The position numbers and the translations under genes were made by a program. 21,643 bases of DNA, taken from NCBI GenBank assembly GCA_023387755.1, contig JAEWHO010000025.1, positions 1-21,643 on the forward strand, given 5' to 3'. The notes under the pieces were generated by a model. It saw nothing but the letters and a program-made list of their open reading frames with translations. It was not told where the DNA came from and did no database searches. Origin of the DNA: Actinomycetes bacterium (GTDB taxonomy: Bacteria; Actinomycetota; Actinomycetes; Actinomycetales; Actinomycetaceae). This document shows, piece after piece, positions 7,489 to 14,977 of the stretch (the first letter of the stretch is position 1; every line of letters starts with the position of its first letter).

Positions 7489-9306
7489 GTGGCGCTCGCC
7501 ATTACTCAAATTCTGGTGTGTGCAGTCTTCGCCGGACTGGGGGCGATTTTTGCAGCAGATCGCCGGCGCGGTGCGCTAACCGGCGGCGGTATCGCACTGG
7601 CTAGTTGCGTATTCGCCACGATGATTCTGGTTATTAAACTGCCGAACTTCTTGCTCTATGGAGAGCGGGCACCCCTCGTTTTTTACGCCAAATACGCTGC
7701 CAGCGTCGCGGCTCTGGCAGTCGTTATCGCGCTGATCGCCATGATGGTGCGCGGTAAGCTCCGCGTGAATATTACCCGCCCTACTAATACTTGGCGCACC
7801 TGGGTAGCCGTGGCGCTGGCGGCCCTAGTCGGTCTCGTTGTGGGTGGGGTTCTGTTCTCCACCATCTGGGTGGCGCGCAACTTTGGCTACATCACCCCGG
7901 ACGCCATTCGCTTCTTCTTAGCAGGTGACACGCTCGCGGATACCACCCCGGAGATGTACTGGTCCATCATCAACCAGGTGGGCGTGCCTACCGTGCTCTT
8001 CGCTCTGGTAGCGGCAGTAGCCGGATTGGCACCGTGGACGACGACGATCGTGCGCGGCGAGTGCGAACACACACTCGGTCTGAAGGGCACTCGCCGTATT
8101 CTGAAATCCGGGGTGGCTATCATGATGGTCGGGGCGCTGGCCTACGCCACGACGCTGCTGCCGCTGCTCGCCACGATCCGGACCTTTGTAGAGACCTCTT
8201 CCTATATCGAGGAGCACTACGTTTTTCCCACCGAGGATAATTTGACCTTCCCGGACAAACCGAAAAACCTGGTGCATATTTTCATGGAGTCGATTGAGAA
8301 CTCCTACTACTCCAAAGAAGAAGGGGGATACCTCGAAAAATCTCTCATGCCGGAGCTGGCAGAACTGACCCGCGAAGGGGTGAGTTTCTCCCACCAAGAA
8401 GGTATGGGCGGGCCTCATCAGATCAACGGTGCAACGCATTCCATTGCGGGCATGATCAATATGCAAACCGGTGTGCCGATGGTTCCCGTGGCGCTCAGTA
8501 ATCAGTGGACGATTAGCTACGCGGACTTTCCCAATCTGGGGGCAATCCTGGCTGACCACGGGTACAACAACTCCTTCATGTTGGGTGGTGACCGCAATTT
8601 CCACCAGCTCGGCGACTACTTCAGCACCTACGGGAAATTCTCGATTTTTGACTCTTCAACGGCTAAACAGCGCGGTCTGGTTCCCGAGGACTACCACGTT
8701 TGGTGGGGGATCGAAGACGACAAACTCTATGAGTACGCAAAGGATGAACTCACGCGCCTCTCTGAGCAGGACGCCCCCTTCTACTTTGTACTAGAAAACG
8801 CAGATACCCATAACAATGACGGCTATCTGTCTCCGAATATCGAAGAGTTCCCCTCTGACCAGCAGTACGGTAACGTCATCCACTACTCCCAAGCCGAGAC
8901 GGTTAAACTCGTGCGTTGGATGCAACAGCAACCGTGGTATGAGGACACCGTCATCGTTATTACCGGGGACCACCGCTCTAAGGACATCCACTTCTTTGAA
9001 GGCTGGGATGAGGACTATGAGCGGACCATCGTCAATATGATCCTCAACGGTGCCCTCCCGGATCCCGGCCCGGAGATCACCAAGAACCGTGACTTCGCGC
9101 CCTTTGATTTTTTCCCGACCATCGTGGCCGCACTAGGCATCACCATTGACGGGAATCAGCTTGGGTTGGGAACGAACCTGTATTCCGGGGAGCCCACGTT
9201 GATGGAACGGACCGGCGTGCACACGATTGAGGAAGAAATGACGAAGCGCAGCCCGTTCTATGAGGACCGGCTCATCCGAGACCTCAGCCGTAAGGAATTG
9301 CAGTAA
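7489..9306 (+). CDS. LtaS-like membrane phosphoglycerol transferase (sulfatase fold)
   Basis: A 605-residue protein: membrane-embedded N-terminal half with about five hydrophobic segments (about 5-23, 33-52, 66-87, 104-126, 165-182) plus one at about 208-229, then an extracellular sulfatase-fold domain from about 260. Metal and nucleophile residues fit the lipoteichoic-acid synthase/MdoB group: E267 in HIFMES, T316 in NGATHSIAGM, ENADTH (436-441) and D494-H495 in VITGDHRSKD. Such enzymes take phosphoglycerol from phosphatidylglycerol and add it to a glycolipid or polysaccharide; the acceptor here is unknown. The GTG start at 7489 follows AGGGAG by five bases, and a candidate promoter lies upstream. 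It appears monocistronic, converging on the MFS gene 31 bases away, and is unrelated to the flanking cofactor genes. Confidence 0.85.
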   Translation: MALAITQILVCAVFAGLGAIFAADRRRGALTGGGIALASCVFATMILVIKLPNFLLYGERAPLVFYAKYAASVAALAVVIALIAMMVRGKLRVNITRPTNTWRTWVAVALAALVGLVVGGVLFSTIWVARNFGYITPDAIRFFLAGDTLADTTPEMYWSIINQVGVPTVLFALVAAVAGLAPWTTTIVRGECEHTLGLKGTRRILKSGVAIMMVGALAYATTLLPLLATIRTFVETSSYIEEHYVFPTEDNLTFPDKPKNLVHIFMESIENSYYSKEEGGYLEKSLMPELAELTREGVSFSHQEGMGGPHQINGATHSIAGMINMQTGVPMVPVALSNQWTISYADFPNLGAILADHGYNNSFMLGGDRNFHQLGDYFSTYGKFSIFDSSTAKQRGLVPEDYHVWWGIEDDKLYEYAKDELTRLSEQDAPFYFVLENADTHNNDGYLSPNIEEFPSDQQYGNVIHYSQAETVKLVRWMQQQPWYEDTVIVITGDHRSKDIHFFEGWDEDYERTIVNMILNGALPDPGPEITKNRDFAPFDFFPTIVAALGITIDGNQLGLGTNLYSGEPTLMERTGVHTIEEEMTKRSPFYEDRLIRDLSRKELQ

Positions 9307-9337
9307 ACCTGCTGTCCGCCCGGATGCGGGAGTGAGC

Positions 9338-10648
9338 TTATGCCAATTCCCGTAACCGCGGGTGCAGATAGGCGAAGGCTATGGCGAGCACCAAAACGAT
9401 GGCGCATACGCTCAGTGCCACCAGCGGGGACCAGCCGTACAGCGAGGTAAACGTGACCGGCGCGATAGCGTAGGCGAGGCCGTTATTCGCGTTCGTCAGC
9501 CCGGCCATACTGCCCTGTTCCCGGGCAGACATGTGAATAGTCGGGCCAGCGGTGTAGCCAGGCATCATCAACCCGGCACCGAAACCGAATAGGATCGCCC
9601 CCACAGGTATAAGCGCCGGGTAGCTGGCTGGAATGAGGGCTAACACTCCGAACAGCGCGATGAGTACCCCGCGGCGCAGCAGGTGCACACTTGACCACCC
9701 CAACTTCGGGGCCGCCACTGCCTGGGCTGCGATGAGCGCAATTGACATCAGCACCATGTAGAGGGCGGTCATACTTGCGGTAGAGGGGGCATCAAGATGA
9801 AGCCGATCTTGGATGAGGAATCCGAACAGCGTCCCTAGCGCCCCAAACACCGTGAATAAGGCCAAGCCAACCAGGAGGAACGGGAATGCGCGCGGATCAA
9901 AATAGGACAGCTTGGCGGGTTTTTCCATCTCACTGAGCGGTTTAGTGTGGGTGAACCGCACCCATAACACCACTATTCCGGCACACATGAGCAGTGGCAT
10001 CACCGTCAGCGGCAACATGAGTCCACCCAGTGCCGCCAGACCGCCCCCGACCATCGCGCCCACCACGGACGACAGTCCGGTTACGGCCCCCATCCCGCCG
10101 ACCGCCTTCACCCGCTGCGCCTCCGTGACCGTGTGGGTGACCAGGTGGGTTTGAATGGTGGGGTTGAGTGCGGAAATTGCGCTGCCGTAGATGATCCCGC
10201 GGGTGACGACGACGCCTATCAGTAGCCCCACACCCGCCCAGGCACGGGACATGCCAAAGTATGACAGCACCGCGAATGCTCCCAGAGCGAAGGCACCAGC
10301 CCCCATGGCGGTGGTGAGAACTGGGCGCACTCCATAGCGTTGTGACGCCCGGCCCCAGGGGCCGGAGGTAAAGGCGAGCATCACCGCGGCCAATGAGATA
10401 GTCAGCCCAATATGCCATTCGCGCAGACCCATCTCACGCGAGAGGGGAGCAATGAGGGGACTCAGCAGCATCTGCCCCATGAGGGCGAGCATCAAAATCG
10501 CATAGAGCAGTGGGGCCTGGGCGCTGGCCGGGATCCTCACGGCCTGCTTTGGGGGAGTGTCCTGCGGAGGGGCTGCCGGCTCACCTGCGGGAGTTTCAGT
10601 AGGGCTGGTCTCCGGATCACTCTTGGACGCGCGGCGGAAGGCGGACAC
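9338..10648 (-). CDS. MFS transporter (probable drug/metabolite efflux)
   Basis: A 436-residue major facilitator protein with about twelve hydrophobic segments after a Pro/Glu/Thr-rich cytoplasmic N-terminus of about 45 residues. The loop after the second segment, GPWGRASQRYGVRPVL, is a recognisable form of the MFS signature (G-x3-D/R-R-x-G-x-R). Annotation as an efflux pump rests on general resemblance to drug:proton antiporters and on the divergent TetR gene, the classic arrangement for a substrate-induced pump. The substrate is not predictable. GTG 10648 has GAGG five bases upstream. The promoter in the 204-bp intergenic region is strong by sequence, and a palindrome covers its -10 box. 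Confidence 0.85.
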   Translation of the reverse strand: MSAFRRASKSDPETSPTETPAGEPAAPPQDTPPKQAVRIPASAQAPLLYAILMLALMGQMLLSPLIAPLSREMGLREWHIGLTISLAAVMLAFTSGPWGRASQRYGVRPVLTTAMGAGAFALGAFAVLSYFGMSRAWAGVGLLIGVVVTRGIIYGSAISALNPTIQTHLVTHTVTEAQRVKAVGGMGAVTGLSSVVGAMVGGGLAALGGLMLPLTVMPLLMCAGIVVLWVRFTHTKPLSEMEKPAKLSYFDPRAFPFLLVGLALFTVFGALGTLFGFLIQDRLHLDAPSTASMTALYMVLMSIALIAAQAVAAPKLGWSSVHLLRRGVLIALFGVLALIPASYPALIPVGAILFGFGAGLMMPGYTAGPTIHMSAREQGSMAGLTNANNGLAYAIAPVTFTSLYGWSPLVALSVCAIVLVLAIAFAYLHPRLRELA

Positions 10649-10684
10649 GACAACCTCATTAGATCATTGTTCTACTAAGGGACG

Positions 10685-10698
10685 CCTAACATTTTAGG
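10685..10698. promoter_or_regulatory. Palindromic operator candidate over the MFS -10 box
   Basis: CCTAA (10685-10689), CATT, then TTAGG (10694-10698) is an inverted repeat overlapping the -10 hexamer of the MFS promoter. A repressor bound here would block RNA polymerase. The adjacent divergent TetR-type gene is the obvious candidate, but this is inference from arrangement. Confidence 0.5.
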
Positions 10699-10719
10699 AG
10701 GGTGCCTATGCGGCGTCAA
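10691..10719 (-). promoter_or_regulatory. Sigma70-type promoter of the MFS gene
   Basis: On the minus strand TTGACG (10719-10714) and TAAAAT (10696-10691) are separated by exactly 17 bases. Each hexamer matches consensus at five of six positions. Transcription would begin near 10684 and give a leader of about 36 bases containing GAGG before the GTG start. It is the best-matching promoter seen in the window. Confidence 0.72.
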
Positions 10720-10840
10720 GAAACGTGAGTAGCGCCGTCAAGGAGGCCAACCGGGGCGCGAAAAGCAAAGATACGTGTAGCCCGAGCAAGCGGTAGAGGT
10801 ATGGCAGCGCTATCCCGAACGGATCACTCTGGGCAGGCCG

Positions 10841-10846
10841 TAGCAT
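10841..10846 (+). promoter_or_regulatory. -10 box of an apparently leaderless TetR gene
   Basis: TAGCAT lies exactly six bases before GTG 10853. GGAGG in the gap ends one base before the GTG, too close for a normal ribosome site, so a leaderless start is more plausible. Confidence 0.5.
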
Positions 10847-10852
10847 GGAGGC

Positions 10853-11548
10853 GTGGTTAATACGGGACGGCGAGCAGGTTTAAGCCAGCAAGCGATTGCG
10901 CAGTGCGCCGTCGCGCTGACTGGAGAACGCGGGTTACAGGGCTGGTCGATCCGGGATCTGGCGGGCGAGCTAGGGGTAGTTCCGTCAGTGATTTACCATT
11001 ATTACGCGGCCAAAGACGACCTCTACGATGCGGTCCTTGCCGAGGTTCTCCAGCAGGTTCCGATACCTGATGAGTCGCTGGAATGGAAAAGCTGGTTTCG
11101 GCATGTAGCGAGGGATATGCGCCCTATCCTCCTCGCACATCACGGCGTTACGGAATGGCTCAAGTTCGGGCGTTTTGCCCCGGCGGGATTGCCTCTTTTA
11201 GAAAGCGGCCTGCGGCACCTGCGGGATGCTGGTTTTGGGGAGCATGCGGTACTCGCCTTCGCGATGTTCACCAACACGGTTGTCAATGCGATTGGTCAGC
11301 GTAACCTTCGGGACCCGCACCAGCCAGGTAAACGCCATGATCTAGACGAAATGATCGAATACCTACAGCGGTCCACGGGGGAGTCTGCCGCCCTGTCCGA
11401 AATGCTCGAGCAGTGGCTGGTGCCGCTGGCGGGCAGCCGAGAGGATGATCTGAGCGAAGCCTATTTTGGCACCCTAGTGGAGGTCGTCTTGGCTGGTTTA
11501 GAGCAGGTCTACTTGCGTTCGGACGACGCGCCATTGGGCGGCCAGTAG
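10853..11548 (+). CDS. TetR-family transcriptional regulator
   Basis: A 231-residue one-component regulator. The N-terminal DNA-binding domain is clear at about residues 11-58: ALTGERGLQGWSIRDLAGEL then GVVPSVIYHYYAAKDDLYDA, the helix-turn-helix and following helix of TetR proteins. The remaining all-helical part would bind an unidentified ligand and form the dimer. It is divergent from the MFS gene over 204 bp, and a palindrome overlaps the MFS -10 box, so it probably represses the pump and is released by its substrate (inference). GTG 10853 is the only start fitting the domain, and TAGCAT stands six bases upstream. Its last 40 bases overlap the 3' end of the convergent yggS. Confidence 0.9.
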   Translation: MVNTGRRAGLSQQAIAQCAVALTGERGLQGWSIRDLAGELGVVPSVIYHYYAAKDDLYDAVLAEVLQQVPIPDESLEWKSWFRHVARDMRPILLAHHGVTEWLKFGRFAPAGLPLLESGLRHLRDAGFGEHAVLAFAMFTNTVVNAIGQRNLRDPHQPGKRHDLDEMIEYLQRSTGESAALSEMLEQWLVPLAGSREDDLSEAYFGTLVEVVLAGLEQVYLRSDDAPLGGQ

Positions 11549-12294
11549 TCGGCGTCGCTAGTGGGGCGGGCACCGAAAATAGCCTGCCCTACCCGCACCA
11601 CGGTGGCGCCCTCTTCGATAGCGATGTCGAAGTCACCGGACATCCCCATGGACAGTTCTAGGGGCGTGCCGGCGTCGTCGGAAATCTCATCGCGCAGGCG
11701 GCGCAACACCTGGAAGCAGGGCCGCACCCGATCGGCGTCAGCGGAGAATAACGCGAGTGTCATCAACCCGCGCACCCGCAGGGCCGGGAAGTCACGCAAC
11801 TGGCGCACAAAATCGCGGGTCTGTTCTGGGGCGATCCCGAATTTGCTGTCTTCCCCGGAGGTGTTCACCTGCACGTACACGTCCAGTTCGCGGTCGAGCA
11901 TCTCCAGACGGCGGTTGAGGGTTTCAGCCAGCCGAAGCGAATCGAGCGCCTGAAACTCACTCGCACATTCGGCCACGAGTTTGGCTTTATTGCGCTGCAA
12001 ATGCCCGATGATGCACCAGCGGGCGTCGAGGTCTTGCATCTCCTGCCATTTGCCGTGCGCCTCCTGCGGCTTATTTTCGCCAAACTCCCGCACCCCGGCC
12101 GCATAGGCGGTACGTAGCACCTCCACCGGCTTCGTTTTACTCACCGGCAGCAGGCGTACCTCGGCCGGGTCACGATCCACGCGGGCGCAAGCCGCCGCAA
12201 TCCGCTCCCGCACCGCAGCCAGATTGGCGGTGAAATCCTCGACGGTGAGGGCGGCCGGCCACTGGCCGTGCTGATCGTGGTGAGTGGTGGTCAT
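11509..12294 (-). CDS. yggS: YggS/PLPBP-family pyridoxal-phosphate homeostasis protein
   Basis: A 261-residue PLP-binding protein of the YggS/PROSC family, which buffers pyridoxal 5'-phosphate and affects amino-acid metabolism without known catalysis. The fold III-type barrel motifs are present: LLPVSKTKPVEV, where K53 should bind PLP; FGENKPQEAHGKW; WCIIGHLQRNKAK; VQVNTSGEDSKFG; RGLMTLALF; and the phosphate site LSMGMSGDFDIAIEEGATVVRVG. Length is slightly above the usual 220-240 residues because of a short N-terminal extension. AAGGAG precedes ATG 12294 by six bases. In many actinobacteria yggS sits in the division cluster near ftsZ; here it is separate, between the TetR gene and moaE. A strong hairpin separates it from moaE upstream. 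Confidence 0.93.
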   Translation of the reverse strand: MTTTHHDQHGQWPAALTVEDFTANLAAVRERIAAACARVDRDPAEVRLLPVSKTKPVEVLRTAYAAGVREFGENKPQEAHGKWQEMQDLDARWCIIGHLQRNKAKLVAECASEFQALDSLRLAETLNRRLEMLDRELDVYVQVNTSGEDSKFGIAPEQTRDFVRQLRDFPALRVRGLMTLALFSADADRVRPCFQVLRRLRDEISDDAGTPLELSMGMSGDFDIAIEEGATVVRVGQAIFGARPTSDADYWPPNGASSERK

Positions 12295-12331
12295 TGCGGG
12301 CTCCTTCCAGCGTTACTATTCGACGACGGCG

Positions 12332-12357
12332 GGGTGGCCAGCATCCGCTGGCCACCC
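12332..12357 (-). terminator. Perfect 11-bp hairpin between moaE and yggS
   Basis: GGGTGGCCAGC (12332-12342) and GCTGGCCACCC (12347-12357) are perfect complements around a 4-base loop, two bases past the moaE stop. Such a stem should be very stable. No T-run follows on either strand, as is frequent for high-GC terminators, so termination strength is uncertain. It may instead protect the moaE mRNA 3' end. Confidence 0.6.
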
Positions 12358-12359
12358 AT

Positions 12360-12785
12360 TTACGGGCAGTTGGACCATTCCTCACTGCCATCAGTAAACT
12401 TCTGCAGCTTCCACACGGGTAGACGGTCTTTGATCTCGTCAACGAGCGCGGCGATACACGCCCAGGCCTCGCCGCGGTGAGAAGCCGCCACCACCGCAAC
12501 CAGGGCGGCATCCCCGATCTGCAATGCCCCCACCCGGTGCACCACAGCGAGCGCGTGCACGTCGAACCGGTCAGCAATATCGGTGGCTACATCTTTGACT
12601 ACCTCGGTGGCGCTGGGGTGGGCGCTGTAATCGAGCGCCGTCACGGCGCGAGCGTCGTCGTGATTACGCACGATCCCACGGAAGGTGACAACCGCCCCCG
12701 CGGCCGCACATTCGGTAGCCTGTTCTAAAGCGGCTGTGTCGATGGGCGCGGAGGTGACCTCAGCGCAAATGACGCGGGCAGGCAT
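12360..12785 (-). CDS. moaE: Molybdopterin synthase catalytic subunit MoaE
   Basis: The large subunit of molybdopterin synthase, which uses two MoaD thiocarboxylates to convert cyclic pyranopterin monophosphate to molybdopterin. The 141-residue protein shows VVTFRGIVRNHDDARAVTAL (32-51), VVHRVGALQIGDAALVAVVAASHR (81-104) and DEIKDRLPVWKLQKFTDGSEEW (116-137). K119 and K126 align with the active-site lysines of this family, and R39 is kept. The start ATG 12785 lies only 36 bases from the divergent moeB start, so both genes share a very compact control region. A GGGGG stretch about ten bases before the ATG is a poor ribosome site. Confidence 0.95.
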   Translation of the reverse strand: MPARVICAEVTSAPIDTAALEQATECAAAGAVVTFRGIVRNHDDARAVTALDYSAHPSATEVVKDVATDIADRFDVHALAVVHRVGALQIGDAALVAVVAASHRGEAWACIAALVDEIKDRLPVWKLQKFTDGSEEWSNCP

Positions 12786-12821
12786 ACGATAGAACCCCCA
12801 CAGGTTAAACGAAAGGCACGG

Positions 12822-13721
12822 ATGTCTCTCACCGTACCGCTCCAGCGGGAGCCCGTCCCGCTTACTGAAGACCAGGCTATGCGATATTTGCGTACGACGC
12901 TCGTGCCGGGGATCGGGCGGGCCGGGCAGGAGCGGCTATTGGCAGCGCGCGTCCTGGTAGTGGGCGCGGGCGGTTTGGGCTCCCCGGTGCTGCTCTATCT
13001 GGCCGCCGCCGGGGTGGGGCACGTGACCGTGGCCGATACCGATGTGGTTGATGCGACCAACCTGCAACGTCAGATCGTGCACGGGCGCGCCAGCGTGGGG
13101 GTGGCGAAAACGACGTCGGCAGCGCACCGGATTGCGGACCTGAACGCCGACGTTACAGTGCGGGAGCGCGGATTTCTCACCGCCGCGGACGTGGACGGGG
13201 AAGTTGCCGGGCATGATCTCGTAGTCGAATGTTCAGACACCTTCGACACTAAATTCCTCATCGCCGACGCGTGCGCGCGCGCCGGAGTGCCCTTGGTGTG
13301 GGGCACGATTGTGGGCACCACCTACCAGGTGGGAGCATTCTGGTCCGCCCCACCGCCCGGATTTCCGACGACGACGCTACGTCATCTCTACCCGGCTGCG
13401 CCGCCGGCAGGTAGTACGCCGTCATCGGCCGACATTGGGGTACTCGGGGCGGCCTGCGGGCAGGCCGGCAGCGCTATGGCGAGTGAAGCGATCAAGCTGA
13501 TTACCGGGTGCGGGGAGCCGCTGCTTGGCCGCATCCTCATCGCGGACGTGGCCGCCGCCCGATGGAATACGGTGGAGTATGTAGCGGCCCATCCCGCTCC
13601 GCCCCCTCCGGCCGCCGTCATGCCTGACGACGACCTCCTCGAACATCCGGCATCGGCGCGCCCCCGGCGCAGTCCCGACCCCGGCACGCAGGGAACGACG
13701 AGTGCAGAAAGGCAGCCATGA
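12822..13721 (+). CDS. moeB: MoeB/ThiF-like MoaD-adenylating enzyme lacking Zn cysteines
   Basis: An E1-like enzyme expected to adenylylate the MoaD C-terminal glycine before sulfur transfer. The 299-residue protein has the ATP-binding loop VVGAGGLGSP (46-55), DTDVVDATNLQRQIVH (72-87), catalytic R83, K96 in VGVAKTTSA, and D139 in ECSDTFDTKF. The usual CxxC zinc pairs are absent: TTLR stands near residues 184-187 where CYRC is normal, PSSADIGVLG replaces PSCAExGVLG, and no second pair follows. Only four Cys occur (137, 151, 212, 230). No C-terminal rhodanese domain is present; the tail from about 257 is Pro/Ser-rich. AAAGG precedes ATG 12822, and its stop overlaps the moeA start in ATGA. MoaD is the likely partner from context. 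Confidence 0.85.
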   Translation: MSLTVPLQREPVPLTEDQAMRYLRTTLVPGIGRAGQERLLAARVLVVGAGGLGSPVLLYLAAAGVGHVTVADTDVVDATNLQRQIVHGRASVGVAKTTSAAHRIADLNADVTVRERGFLTAADVDGEVAGHDLVVECSDTFDTKFLIADACARAGVPLVWGTIVGTTYQVGAFWSAPPPGFPTTTLRHLYPAAPPAGSTPSSADIGVLGAACGQAGSAMASEAIKLITGCGEPLLGRILIADVAAARWNTVEYVAAHPAPPPPAAVMPDDDLLEHPASARPRRSPDPGTQGTTSAERQP

Positions 13722-14977
13722 TTACGATCGAAAACCACCTCAGCGCGGTCCTTGCCGGCGCCGAAACTCTCCCCACGGAAACCCGGCCGATCGGGCAGTG
13801 CCACGGCCTGGTGCTGGCCACCGATTGTGACGCCCGCCTGGCCGTACCGCCGTTTGCAAACTCCGCCATGGACGGTTTCGCGGTGCGCGCCGAGGACGTG
13901 GCCGGCGCCAGTGCCGATACGCCGGTAACTCTGCGCGTGACCGCCGATATTCCCGCTGGGACCGCCCCCGACACCCCCGTGGAAGCCGGTACGGCGCAGC
14001 GCATTATGACCGGGGCGATGATGCCGGCGGGCGCTGACGCCGTCGTACCCGTGGAACTGACTAATATTCCGGCAGGGCCGCAGGCACTGCCGGACGTCGT
14101 CGTCATTAGGGAAGCAGTATCCCCGGGCCGGCATGTGCGCGCCGAAGGTGACGATGTGGCGGTGGGGGAGCGGATCGTTACGGCTGGCACGCGGCTGAGT
14201 GCGGCGGCGCTATCCTCGCTGGCCTCGGTCGGGTACGGGGAGCTGACGGTCTACCGCCGCCCGCGCGTGGCCGTACTCGCTACCGGGGAGGAGCTAGCTG
14301 AGCCGGGCCAAACCCCACCGCCCGGGCATATCCCGGACTCGAACACCACGCTGGTGCAGGGGTTGTTACGCGAGGCGGACTGCGAAGTGGCCGTGGTGGC
14401 ACGCAGTGGAGATACGCCTGCGGATCTGCTGGCCGCTTTACGGGACGCGGCCGCGAGCGCGGACCTGGTGATCACCACCGGAGGCGTTTCGGCCGGGGCC
14501 TACGATGTGGTGAAAGAGGCGACCGCTGGGGCCGGGGTCACGTTCACAAAGGTGGCGATGCAGCCGGGCAAACCGCAAGGCCACGGGATGATTGCGGCGC
14601 CGGACGGCCGCCGGGTGCCGATGTTATGCCTGCCGGGTAATCCGGTGTCCGTATTCGTGTCTTTCCATATGTTCGCCCGCCCCGTGCTGGCGCTGTTGGC
14701 GGGGGAGGGCATGGAGGCCGCCACCCACGTTCACACCCACCGCATGGCGACGACGACGGTCGGCTGGACGTCGCCCAAGGGGCGCCGCCAGCTCGCCCCG
14801 GTGCGGCTAGTGGAGGCCGAACGGCCGGGCGACCTGCCCACGATCACGCCCACGCACCGGCTCGGCTCCGGCTCGCACCTGGTGGCCTCCCTGCACAAGG
14901 CTAATGCGCTCGCAGTGGTGCCGGAGGATGTTAATAGCGTCTCTGCCTGGGATGTTGTGGAGGTTATTGAGCTATGA
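13718..14977 (+). CDS. moeA: Molybdopterin molybdotransferase MoeA
   Basis: Inserts molybdate into adenylylated molybdopterin, the step after MogA. The 419-residue protein carries the signature PPFANSAMDGFAVRAEDV (44-61) with catalytic Asp52. Also present are TAQRIMTGAMMPAGADAVVPVE, the MogA-like domain motifs ATGEEL, IPDSNT and TTGGVSAGAYDVVKE, and then MQPGKPQGHG and CLPGNPVSVFVSF. The C-terminal domain IV ends at VIEL. The length is typical. The start ATG overlaps the moeB stop (ATGA), and its own stop overlaps the moaC start the same way, so moeB, moeA and moaC are probably translationally coupled. Confidence 0.96.
   Translation: MITIENHLSAVLAGAETLPTETRPIGQCHGLVLATDCDARLAVPPFANSAMDGFAVRAEDVAGASADTPVTLRVTADIPAGTAPDTPVEAGTAQRIMTGAMMPAGADAVVPVELTNIPAGPQALPDVVVIREAVSPGRHVRAEGDDVAVGERIVTAGTRLSAAALSSLASVGYGELTVYRRPRVAVLATGEELAEPGQTPPPGHIPDSNTTLVQGLLREADCEVAVVARSGDTPADLLAALRDAAASADLVITTGGVSAGAYDVVKEATAGAGVTFTKVAMQPGKPQGHGMIAAPDGRRVPMLCLPGNPVSVFVSFHMFARPVLALLAGEGMEAATHVHTHRMATTTVGWTSPKGRRQLAPVRLVEAERPGDLPTITPTHRLGSGSHLVASLHKANALAVVPEDVNSVSAWDVVEVIEL

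Noticed and set aside
10730..10805. A 23-codon GTG-initiated frame in the TetR/MFS intergenic region
   Set aside because: It has no ribosome site before the GTG, no conserved features, and lies inside the presumed control region.
10845..10852. ATG at 10845 as the TetR start
   Set aside because: It is out of frame with the TetR coding sequence. GTG 10853 is in frame and directly precedes the DNA-binding domain.
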